Assembly: GCA_964531455.1 (NCBI GenBank)
Contig: CAZHFZ010000004.1
Span: 34,325 to 98,324 of the forward strand
Direction: 5' to 3'
Source: Ga0077527 sp964531455
Lineage (GTDB): Bacteria > Pseudomonadota > Gammaproteobacteria > Burkholderiales > SG8-41
DNA length: 64,000 bases
Shown: positions 10,295 through 17,176 of the stretch, piece after piece
Numbering within the stretch: the first letter of the stretch is position 1
How the letters are laid out: each line of letters starts with the position of its first letter
The notes under the pieces: generated by a model
The model's database searches: none
What the model was told of the DNA's origin: nothing
What the model saw: only the letters and a program-made list of their open reading frames with translations
Translations under genes and position numbers: made by a program

Positions 10295-11597
10295 TACTGC
10301 CGCACCTCCGGAAACGGGCCTGCTGGCCCGTTTGTGGAACGGCGTTACGGCGCGCAGCCGCACGCTGCGCGACCGCCGCCGGCAGAACTGGCTTGCTGAA
10401 GCCGCTGAAACGCTTTACTCGGAACTGGGTGAAGCTTCCGGTGTCGCTCTGGCGCGGCGAATCCTTGATCGTTATGCCGCACTGCCGCCGGAAGGCAAGC
10501 TGGAGTTCCTGAACGTTCTGGCAACACGTTTCGCCGCCAACCCGCAACGGCTGGACGCGGCTATCCGCGCGTATTTTGCCGATCCGCATCCTGCAATGAT
10601 CCGCCAGGTGCATGAAGCCTCCGATTCGCGCCGGCCCGAACTGCTGCGCCGGCTGAATTTCGCACCGAGCGGCACCGCAAGCCTGCTGCGCATGCGCGAA
10701 GACGTGATCGACCAGTTGCGCGATCACCCTGAACTCGGTGAAGTCGACGCCGACTTCGAGCACCTGTTCCACTCCTGGTTCAATCGCGGATTCCTGCAAT
10801 TGCGCCCCATCGACTGGCATACGCCGGCGGTTGTGCTCGAAAAAATCATCCGCTACGAAGCCGTCCACGAGATTTCCGGCTGGGGCGACCTGCGACGGCG
10901 CCTCGATCCACCTGACCGCAAATGCTTTGCGTTCTTCCATCCGACGCTCGCCGATGATCCGCTGATTTTTGTTGAAGTCGCGCTGACCCACGAGATTCCG
11001 GACGCCATCGCACCACTGCTCGCCGACGGACGCATGCCGATCAATCCGCGCACCGCCAAAACCGCGGTGTTCTATTCGATTTCAAACTGCCAGCGCGGAC
11101 TGCGAGGCGTATCGTTCGGAAACTTCCTGATCAAGCAGGTTGCGGCAGAGCTCAAACGCGACTTTCCGCAGCTGCGCATCTTTGTCACGCTGTCGCCGGT
11201 ACCCGGCTTCATGGGATGGCTCAAACGCACGTATCCGGAGTCACCACTGCTGCAGGACATGTCGCGCCCGGACTGGCATGCCGAGCCGGCACTCGCCACA
11301 AAACTGCGTCCGGGATTGCAGGACAAGGCTGCGGAATATCTTCTTGAAGCCAAAAATGGCGCTGGACGACCGACTGATCCTGTGGCCCGCTTCCATCTCG
11401 GCAATGGCGCGAGCATCGAAAACATCCGCTGGCTGGGCGATCCCTCACCCAAGGGCCAGCAGAACGCCGCCGGCTTCATGGTGAACTACCTCTACGACCT
11501 CGAAAACATCGAGGCCAACCACGAAGCACACATCAAACACGGCACGATCTTCGCATCGCCGCGGGTGCGCACATTGCGCACCCGGACAAACAGCTGA
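10275..11597 (+). CDS. malonyl-CoA decarboxylase
   Basis: Converts malonyl-CoA to acetyl-CoA and CO2 in the cytoplasm. The 440 residues have the helical N-terminal domain followed by the GNAT-like catalytic domain. Recognisable stretches are FVEVALTHEIPDAIAPLL, YSISNCQRGLRGVSFGNFLI and FHLGNGASIENIRWLGDP near the C-terminus. The GTG at 10275 lies inside the preceding Bug receptor gene in another frame, and no closer start is available before family similarity begins, so I accept the 20-nt overlap. The pair suggests uptake and breakdown of malonate, although no malonyl-CoA synthetase is in view. Confidence 0.9.
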   Translation: MPKSTTDTAAPPETGLLARLWNGVTARSRTLRDRRRQNWLAEAAETLYSELGEASGVALARRILDRYAALPPEGKLEFLNVLATRFAANPQRLDAAIRAYFADPHPAMIRQVHEASDSRRPELLRRLNFAPSGTASLLRMREDVIDQLRDHPELGEVDADFEHLFHSWFNRGFLQLRPIDWHTPAVVLEKIIRYEAVHEISGWGDLRRRLDPPDRKCFAFFHPTLADDPLIFVEVALTHEIPDAIAPLLADGRMPINPRTAKTAVFYSISNCQRGLRGVSFGNFLIKQVAAELKRDFPQLRIFVTLSPVPGFMGWLKRTYPESPLLQDMSRPDWHAEPALATKLRPGLQDKAAEYLLEAKNGAGRPTDPVARFHLGNGASIENIRWLGDPSPKGQQNAAGFMVNYLYDLENIEANHEAHIKHGTIFASPRVRTLRTRTNS

Positions 11598-11603
11598 TTT
11601 GCC

Positions 11604-12191
11604 CTAACGTTTGCTGCCCAGCAGCGTGCCGCGGCATTTGCGCACGCCACAATGGCAGGGATGCTCACGCTTCAGTTTCGGCGTGTGACGCTCCTCCAGC
11701 ACCAGGTTGTAGTCGTATGACAGCTCCTGGCCAGTCTGAATCGGACGAATGGCATCAATAAACACGCGGCCGTCTTCTTCATTCGCTTCGCAATTCGGTG
11801 CACAGGAGTGATTGATCCAGCGCGCCGGTCCGCCGCGTTTGGTCGCATCAATCACCACCTTGTCGGTTGCAGCGAACAGCATGGTGTGCGAAGAACCGTC
11901 ATGCAGGTCGCCATAACGCCGGTCCGCCTCGGCGTGTGACATGCGCTCCCCGGTGTATTCAAGGATTCGCGCGCCTTTGGCGATCGTATTGACCGCAAAC
12001 ACACCGCGGCCATGAATCGGCGAGTTACGAACCGCAACGCGCGGTTTTGCTGCCTTGACGGTTTTAGCCGCCGTTTTACTTGGGCCGGACTTTTTTACTA
12101 TCCTATTGTTTTTTATAGGTTTTTTTGAATTCTTGCGGGATGCACTGCCGGCTTTAGTCTTGGCTTTCGACTTCGTTTTCTTTTGACTCAT
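11604..12191 (-). CDS. SET-domain protein-lysine methyltransferase with Lys-rich N-terminal tail
   Basis: Predicted SAM-dependent protein lysine methyltransferase. Residues 1-50 are an unstructured Lys/Ala/Ser tail resembling histone H1 tails. The SET core occupies about 50-165 and contains GRGVFAV, the pseudoknot motif WINHSCAPNCE (NHSC at 127-130) and ELSYDY (156-161). A post-SET cysteine cluster CHCGVRKC (Cys179, 181, 186) plus the SET-core Cys would bind zinc. All catalytic landmarks are intact. The start codon overlaps the stop of the upstream dehydratase by 4 nt (ATGA), so translation is coupled. The substrate is unknown; the tail of its own operon partner is an obvious candidate. Self-methylation is another possibility. 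Confidence 0.88.
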   Translation of the reverse strand: MSQKKTKSKAKTKAGSASRKNSKKPIKNNRIVKKSGPSKTAAKTVKAAKPRVAVRNSPIHGRGVFAVNTIAKGARILEYTGERMSHAEADRRYGDLHDGSSHTMLFAATDKVVIDATKRGGPARWINHSCAPNCEANEEDGRVFIDAIRPIQTGQELSYDYNLVLEERHTPKLKREHPCHCGVRKCRGTLLGSKR

Positions 12192-13969
12192 CGCTTGCGG
12201 GGGGCCTGGGTGGTGATTTCAGTTTTCAAAAATGCAAAGTCGCAGCCCTCATCGGCCTGCGTGATCTGCTCCATAAACAACTTGCGGTAACCGCGCGTGT
12301 CGTCCTTGCGCGGCTTCGGTGCCTTCCACTTCTTGCGACGCTCGGCCAACTCTGCGTCACTGACCAGCAGTTCCAGCTTGCGTGCCGGCACATCGAGACG
12401 GATACGGTCGCCGTTCTGCACCAGCGCGAGTGTACCGCCGACTGCCGACTCAGGCGTCACATGCAGCACAATCGCGCCGAACGCAGTGCCGCTCATGCGC
12501 GCATCGGAAATGCGCACCATGTCTTTCACACCCTTGGCCGCGAGTTTTTTCGGGATCGGCAGGTAACCGGCTTCGGGCATGCCGGGCGCGCCGATCGGAC
12601 CGGCGTTTTTCAGAACAAGAATGTCATCGGCCTTGACGTCGAGGTCGGGATCATCGACCCGCTCAGCCATATCCGGCAATGACTCAAACACCACCGCACG
12701 GCCCTCGTGCCTAGTCAGCTTAGGGTCCATCGCCGCCTGCTTGATGATCGCACCGCCCGGCGCGAGATTGCCGCGCAGCACTGCAATACTGCCGCCGGCA
12801 AACACCGGATCCTTGAATTTGCGCACCACCTTCTGATCCCAGGCCGGCGGGGCTTCAGCAAGATCTTCGCCGAGGGTTTTTCCGGTGACCGTCAGTGCCT
12901 TCAGATTGAGCTGGTGTTTGAGTTCCCTAAGGATCACGGCAAGACCGCCAGCCTTGTAGAGATCTTCCATATAACCCTGACCGGTCGGTTTCAGATCAAC
13001 CAGTACCGGCGTCTCACGACCCATCTTGTCGAAGGCATCCAGATCCAGCTTGATGCCGAGGCGCCCCGCCATCGCCGTCATATGCACGATCGCATTGGTC
13101 GATCCGCCGACGGCAAACAGTACGCGCAACGCGTTTTCGAACGCCTCCACCGTCATGATCTTGTCAGGCGTCAGTTTCTCTTTGGCCATCGCCACGGCGC
13201 GCGCACCGCTGGCTTCCGCCTGTCGCAGACGGTCGGCCATCACGGCCGGTACGCAGGAACCGCCGGGCAGCATCATGCCCATCGCTTCGGTGCACAGCGC
13301 CATCGTGCTCGCCGTGCCCATCACCATGCAGGTACCGGCCGAAGGCGCGAGCTTGTTGTTGATCTCGCCGATTTCCTGTTCGGAGATTTCGGTGGCGCGG
13401 TACTTGCCCCAGAAGCGGCGGCAGTCGGTGCAGGCCCCCAGACGCTCACCCTTGTGGTCACCGGTGATCATCGGCCCGGTCACCAGCATGATCGACGGCA
13501 CATTGGCACTCGCCGCACCCATCAGCAATGCCGGCACGGTCTTGTCGCAGCCGCCGATCAGCACCACCGAATCCACTGGCTGGCCGCGCATCATCTCCTC
13601 GGTATCAACCGACATCAGATTGCGCAGATACATGCTGGTCGGATAGGCGAACGACTCATGCAGCGTGATTACCGGAAACTCCACCGGCAGACCACCGGCG
13701 AGCATCACGCCGCGTTTGACCGCCTCAATCAGTTCCGGGACATTGCGGTGGCAGGCGTTGAAACCGCTGAAGGTGTTGGTAATGCCGACAATGGGCCGGT
13801 CCAGCGCATCATCGGTGTACCCCATCGCCTTGATGAAGGCCTTGCGCAGGAACAGCGAGAAGCCCTCGTCGCCATAAGCCGTGAGGCCCTTGCGCATGCC
13901 GCTTTTCGCTGCGCTTTTCGTTGCGCTTTTTGCCGCGCCTTTTACAGCCTTGCCGCTCTTTTTTTCCAT
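12188..13969 (-). CDS. IlvD/Edd-family dehydratase (sugar-acid or dihydroxy-acid dehydratase) with extra Lys/Ala tail
   Basis: Fe-S dehydratase of the IlvD/Edd family, most like sugar-acid (for example L-arabinonate) dehydratases. Family features are NTFSGFNACHRN, GGCDKTVPALLMG, GACTDCRRFWGKY and AGTCMVMGTASTMA, giving the cluster-binding cysteines. The usual family start corresponds to Met25 (MRKGLTAYGDEGF). The upstream ATG at 13969 has a clear AAGGTG site five nucleotides before it, whereas Met25 has none, so a 24-residue Lys/Ala/Ser tail is probably translated. That tail is built on imperfect 12-bp repeats (AAKS/ATKS units). It lies in a catabolic operon upstream of, and overlapping, the SET gene. 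Confidence 0.88.
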   Translation of the reverse strand: MEKKSGKAVKGAAKSATKSAAKSGMRKGLTAYGDEGFSLFLRKAFIKAMGYTDDALDRPIVGITNTFSGFNACHRNVPELIEAVKRGVMLAGGLPVEFPVITLHESFAYPTSMYLRNLMSVDTEEMMRGQPVDSVVLIGGCDKTVPALLMGAASANVPSIMLVTGPMITGDHKGERLGACTDCRRFWGKYRATEISEQEIGEINNKLAPSAGTCMVMGTASTMALCTEAMGMMLPGGSCVPAVMADRLRQAEASGARAVAMAKEKLTPDKIMTVEAFENALRVLFAVGGSTNAIVHMTAMAGRLGIKLDLDAFDKMGRETPVLVDLKPTGQGYMEDLYKAGGLAVILRELKHQLNLKALTVTGKTLGEDLAEAPPAWDQKVVRKFKDPVFAGGSIAVLRGNLAPGGAIIKQAAMDPKLTRHEGRAVVFESLPDMAERVDDPDLDVKADDILVLKNAGPIGAPGMPEAGYLPIPKKLAAKGVKDMVRISDARMSGTAFGAIVLHVTPESAVGGTLALVQNGDRIRLDVPARKLELLVSDAELAERRKKWKAPKPRKDDTRGYRKLFMEQITQADEGCDFAFLKTEITTQAPRKR

Positions 13970-14095
13970 GGAGTCACCTTACTTGATGCTGCGTCATCCG
14001 GGATGCGCAGTCACACTGGAAACAACTGTTTCTGGAGTCCGACAAGATAGCGGATGCACCTTCCACGGCGCAAGTAGCTACAGGGCCGCAAAACC

Positions 14096-15154
14096 TCAAA
14101 ACGGCAGCAGGCTCTTCAGTCCGGTGTCGCGTGCGATGGAGGCCAGACTTTCCAGCGTATCCGCAGGCAGCAACAGGCCGTCGCGCCGGTTGGCAATATC
14201 GTTGTTGGCCTCGATCTCGCCGGGATAAAACACTTCGTCATGGCCCTTGGCCAGCGGCACCGACTTCAGTTCGGCAATGTACTGCTCCATGCGTGCGTTG
14301 AACTGCGCCAGCGGCTGCAGCGCCTCGATATTGATCGCAACCATGAAGTGGCCGCAGTTACTCTTCTCCGCCGTCTTGTAGGGGCTGTGGACGCCGGATA
14401 AAAAGCCGCTGCCGGTGAGCACACCGGACAGCACATCAACCATCATCGCAATCGCATAACCCTTGTGGCCGGCCATCGGCAGCACGATGCCTTCGATCGC
14501 TGCCTGCGGATCGGTGGTTGGCGCACCGTCCTTGTCGATGGCCCAGCCCTCGGGAATCGGCTGCCGCCTGTTGTGCGCCAGATAGATCTTGCCGCGCGCC
14601 ACACCGGTATTCGCCATATCCATCAGAAAGGGCGGGTGTTTGCCCGCCGGCGTCGCCACCGACCAGGGATTGGTGCCGACGATTTTCTTGCGCCCGCCCC
14701 AAGGGGCCATCGCCGGACCGCCATTGGTCGTCAGCAGCATCACGCAGCCGTCGAGCGCGCCGAGTCGGGTGTAATACATGCAGGTGCCGAAATGATTCGA
14801 CATACGCACACCAACGGCGGCAATCCCGTGCTGTTTGGCCCGCTTTACTGCTTCGCGCGTCGCCAGCATGGTCAGCACATGGCCGACGCCGTCGTGTCCG
14901 TCGATCACCGCCATCGCGCCGGCATCCACCACGAATTCGGGTTTGGTCACCGGCGTCATCACCTTGTTGCGCAATCGATCCAGATACCAGCCCAGACGCA
15001 ACACACCATGCGACTGGTGACCCCACAGATCCGACTGCACCAGCGTGTCGGCCAGCAGGCGCGCATCCGCTTCCGGCATGCCGGCACCGGCATAAACCGC
15101 CGTTGCAAATTCGTTCAGACGCGCGGCATCAACACGCACCTCAGCCTTTGGCAT
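14096..15154 (-). CDS. Ldh2-family malate/L-lactate/ureidoglycolate-type dehydrogenase
   Basis: NAD(P)-dependent oxidoreductase of the LDH2/MDH2 family, acting on 2-hydroxy acids. Landmarks are DLWGHQSHGVLRLGWYLDRL near the N-terminus, GVRMSNHFGTCMYYTRLG (catalytic His region) and GHKGYAIAMMVDVLSGVLTG. I start at ATG 15154 (MPKAEVRVDAARLNEF), where family similarity begins; that overlaps the end of the upstream dehydrogenase gene by 14 nt. The 352 residues match the family. With the dehydratase downstream it suggests oxidation and dehydration of a hydroxy or sugar acid. The exact substrate is not predictable. Confidence 0.88.
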   Translation of the reverse strand: MPKAEVRVDAARLNEFATAVYAGAGMPEADARLLADTLVQSDLWGHQSHGVLRLGWYLDRLRNKVMTPVTKPEFVVDAGAMAVIDGHDGVGHVLTMLATREAVKRAKQHGIAAVGVRMSNHFGTCMYYTRLGALDGCVMLLTTNGGPAMAPWGGRKKIVGTNPWSVATPAGKHPPFLMDMANTGVARGKIYLAHNRRQPIPEGWAIDKDGAPTTDPQAAIEGIVLPMAGHKGYAIAMMVDVLSGVLTGSGFLSGVHSPYKTAEKSNCGHFMVAINIEALQPLAQFNARMEQYIAELKSVPLAKGHDEVFYPGEIEANNDIANRRDGLLLPADTLESLASIARDTGLKSLLPF

Positions 15155-16043
15155 CACCGCCTCCACTGCGGAACTGCACAACCAGCAACTCCTCAAAGAC
15201 CTTGATCATCGCGCCCTTGTCGAGATGACCATGGCCTTTGAGCAAGGCCATCTGATAGGTCGCTGATGCCGCCGCCAGAACCGGCATCGGAATGTTATGG
15301 GTGGCACTGACCTTGGCACCCGCATCAATATCCTTGTAAGCATGCTGCAGCGGATAACCGTCGGAAAAATTGTTCTTGAGGATTCGCGGAATAAAAAACT
15401 CCGAAGCGTAGCTGCGCCCGGTACCGCTGTTGATGATCCTGCCGATCTTCTCCGGATCAATGCCCAGCTTGACCGCCATCGGCAACACCTCCGCAATCGC
15501 TGCGCAGTTGATGTCGAACAGCAACTGGTTGATCAGTTTGGACAACTGGCCGCTGCCCGAATCGCCCATGTGCAGGATGTTGTTGGCCACGCAGGACAGA
15601 AAGGGACGGACTTTCTCCAGTGTTTCCGCCTTGCCGCCGCACATCGCCGTCAGCGTGCCTTCGATCGCACGCGCTTCCATGCCGGACACCGGCGCATCAA
15701 TAAAACCGGTGCCCCGCTCCGCCAGCCGGTTCGCGAACTCGCGGGTCTCCAGGTAATCCATGGTGCTGGTATCAACAATGATCTGGGAGGCTCCCATCAT
15801 CGCGGCGATGCCCTTCGCACCGAACAGCGTTTCCCGCACCGCCTCGGTTCCCGGCAGACAAAGAAAAACGATGTCGGCACGCGCCACCACAGCGAGGTCA
15901 CTGGTGGCATGCGCGCCCTTGGCCTCCAATTCAGCATGGCGCTTGCCGCTGGCGGAACTGACCGTCAGCTTCGCGCCGCTTTTCAGCATGTTGATGGCCA
16001 TGGGCCGTCCCATCTGGCCCAATCCGACAAAAGCGATATGCAT
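15141..16043 (-). CDS. 3-hydroxyisobutyrate dehydrogenase-family oxidoreductase
   Basis: NAD(P)-dependent beta-hydroxyacid dehydrogenase of 300 residues. The Rossmann motif IAFVGLGQMGRPMAINM is at the start, the substrate motif FIDAPVSGMEARA follows, and the catalytic Lys lies in GQLSKLINQLL. The C-terminal all-helical domain is complete. Family members include 3-hydroxyisobutyrate, tartronate-semialdehyde and glyoxylate reductases, so the substrate is open. It lies 40 nt downstream of the enoyl-CoA hydratase and overlaps the Ldh2-type gene, so it is part of one minus-strand operon. Confidence 0.9.
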   Translation of the reverse strand: MHIAFVGLGQMGRPMAINMLKSGAKLTVSSASGKRHAELEAKGAHATSDLAVVARADIVFLCLPGTEAVRETLFGAKGIAAMMGASQIIVDTSTMDYLETREFANRLAERGTGFIDAPVSGMEARAIEGTLTAMCGGKAETLEKVRPFLSCVANNILHMGDSGSGQLSKLINQLLFDINCAAIAEVLPMAVKLGIDPEKIGRIINSGTGRSYASEFFIPRILKNNFSDGYPLQHAYKDIDAGAKVSATHNIPMPVLAAASATYQMALLKGHGHLDKGAMIKVFEELLVVQFRSGGGDAKG

Positions 16044-16083
16044 GGTGTCCGCCTCTACAGGGCGTTGCCGCCCGGCCTTGTGG

Positions 16084-16872
16084 TTATGCGCCCTTGAACT
16101 GCGGCGGACGTTTCTCGATAAACGCGCGCAACGCCTCCTTCGTGTCCTCGGTGCCCTTGAGCTTGTTGTTCATGGTGTTCTGCAGTTCGAGTTGCTGCTC
16201 AACGTCCTGCTGCCAGGCACGACGCAGTGCGATCTTGGTCATCTGCACCGCGATAGGTGCCTTGCTGTTCAGCTTGCGCGCCAGCGCCATGGCTTCATCC
16301 ATCAGCTTGTCATGCGGCACCACCGAATAAGCCAGGCCCATGGCCTTGGCCTGAGCGGCATCAAAGGGTTCGCCCAGCAGGCACAGTTCTGCCGCCTTGG
16401 CATGTCCCACCAGACGCGGCAGATACCAGGTCGCGGTTTCCCCCATCAGGCCGCGCTCGACAAAATTGACGCCGAAGTTGGCCTGTTCACTGAGGATGCG
16501 GAAGTCTGCTGCGAACGCCATGTTGCAACCGGCACCGCGGGTCACCCCGTTGACTGCGGCAATCACCGGCTTGGTGATCTGGCTGAAACCGATGGCGTAG
16601 TAATACTTCATGTCGAAAAGCGGCTGCGGCGAAGTGCCGCCTGCGCCGGCCTTTTCTGCTTCGGCACGGGCTTTCAGATCAGCGCCGGAGCAGAAACCGC
16701 GGCCATTGCCGGTGGCGATAATGGTCCACACATCCGGGTCGGCTTCAGCTGCACGCAACACATGCTCCATCTCATTGCGCATCACGTTGTCGATGGCATT
16801 CAGCCGCTCGGGGCGATTGAGTTTCAGGATGCCGATGTGTTCACGCACTTCCCATTGAATGGCTTGATACAT
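16084..16872 (-). CDS. enoyl-CoA hydratase/isomerase family protein
   Basis: Crotonase-fold enzyme acting on an acyl-CoA. The 262 residues carry oxyanion-hole segments GFCSGADLKAR and NGVTRGAGCNMAFAADFRI and the glutamate in NFVERGLMGE, close to the catalytic position of hydratases. The start at 16872 (MYQAIQWEVR) is preceded by GGAAGGGCAAC as a ribosome site; the upstream in-frame extension is not family-like. It is the first gene of the minus-strand catabolic operon that runs to the SET gene. The Thr-Arg in NGVTRGAG differs from the common NGVAAGAG, so the exact reaction is uncertain. Confidence 0.88.
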   Translation of the reverse strand: MYQAIQWEVREHIGILKLNRPERLNAIDNVMRNEMEHVLRAAEADPDVWTIIATGNGRGFCSGADLKARAEAEKAGAGGTSPQPLFDMKYYYAIGFSQITKPVIAAVNGVTRGAGCNMAFAADFRILSEQANFGVNFVERGLMGETATWYLPRLVGHAKAAELCLLGEPFDAAQAKAMGLAYSVVPHDKLMDEAMALARKLNSKAPIAVQMTKIALRRAWQQDVEQQLELQNTMNNKLKGTEDTKEALRAFIEKRPPQFKGA

Positions 16873-17054
16873 GATGTTGCCCTTCCCTGCGCTAGATTGA
16901 ATGGTGGAAATTTTGTCCGGCATTGCACGATGTGCAAGCTCGTACCGTTACGAACCCGGGAGAATAACTCAAGCGAAATGTCAAGGCCGACAGATTACCT
17001 TGCCAAGCTCAAACAGCTTCGCAGAACGGACGCAAAAACAATATGTTGCAAACT

Positions 17055-17068
17055 TTGATTAAAGTCAA
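17055..17068 (+). promoter_or_regulatory. FNR/ANR-like box upstream of nrdJ
   Basis: TTGAT-TAAA-GTCAA matches the FNR consensus TTGAT-N4-ATCAA at nine of ten positions. It lies about 115 nt upstream of the nrdJ start, inside the 253-nt divergent region shared with the catabolic operon on the other strand. Low-oxygen control would suit an oxygen-independent reductase. No strong -10 element can be assigned. Confidence 0.45.
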
Positions 17069-17176
17069 ATCACGAGACTTTTCAGACGTACGTACGGAGC
17101 GCATACTGCACGCCAAATCGCTCTCACAAAAACATCGGCGCGTTACCAGCGTCGCATACAGAAAGGTCAAGAAGAC

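Noticed and set aside
12707..14050. 447-codon open frame antisense to the IlvD-type gene
   Set aside because: Composition (His/Arg-rich) and lack of any motif mark it as a shadow of the dehydratase gene.
15760..17058. 432-codon plus-strand frame over the enoyl-CoA hydratase and upstream region
   Set aside because: It covers parts of two minus-strand genes and their shared region; no domain is visible.
16924..17176. Cobalamin riboswitch upstream of nrdJ
   Set aside because: No B12-box-like conserved core or long structured leader could be seen in the 253 nt.
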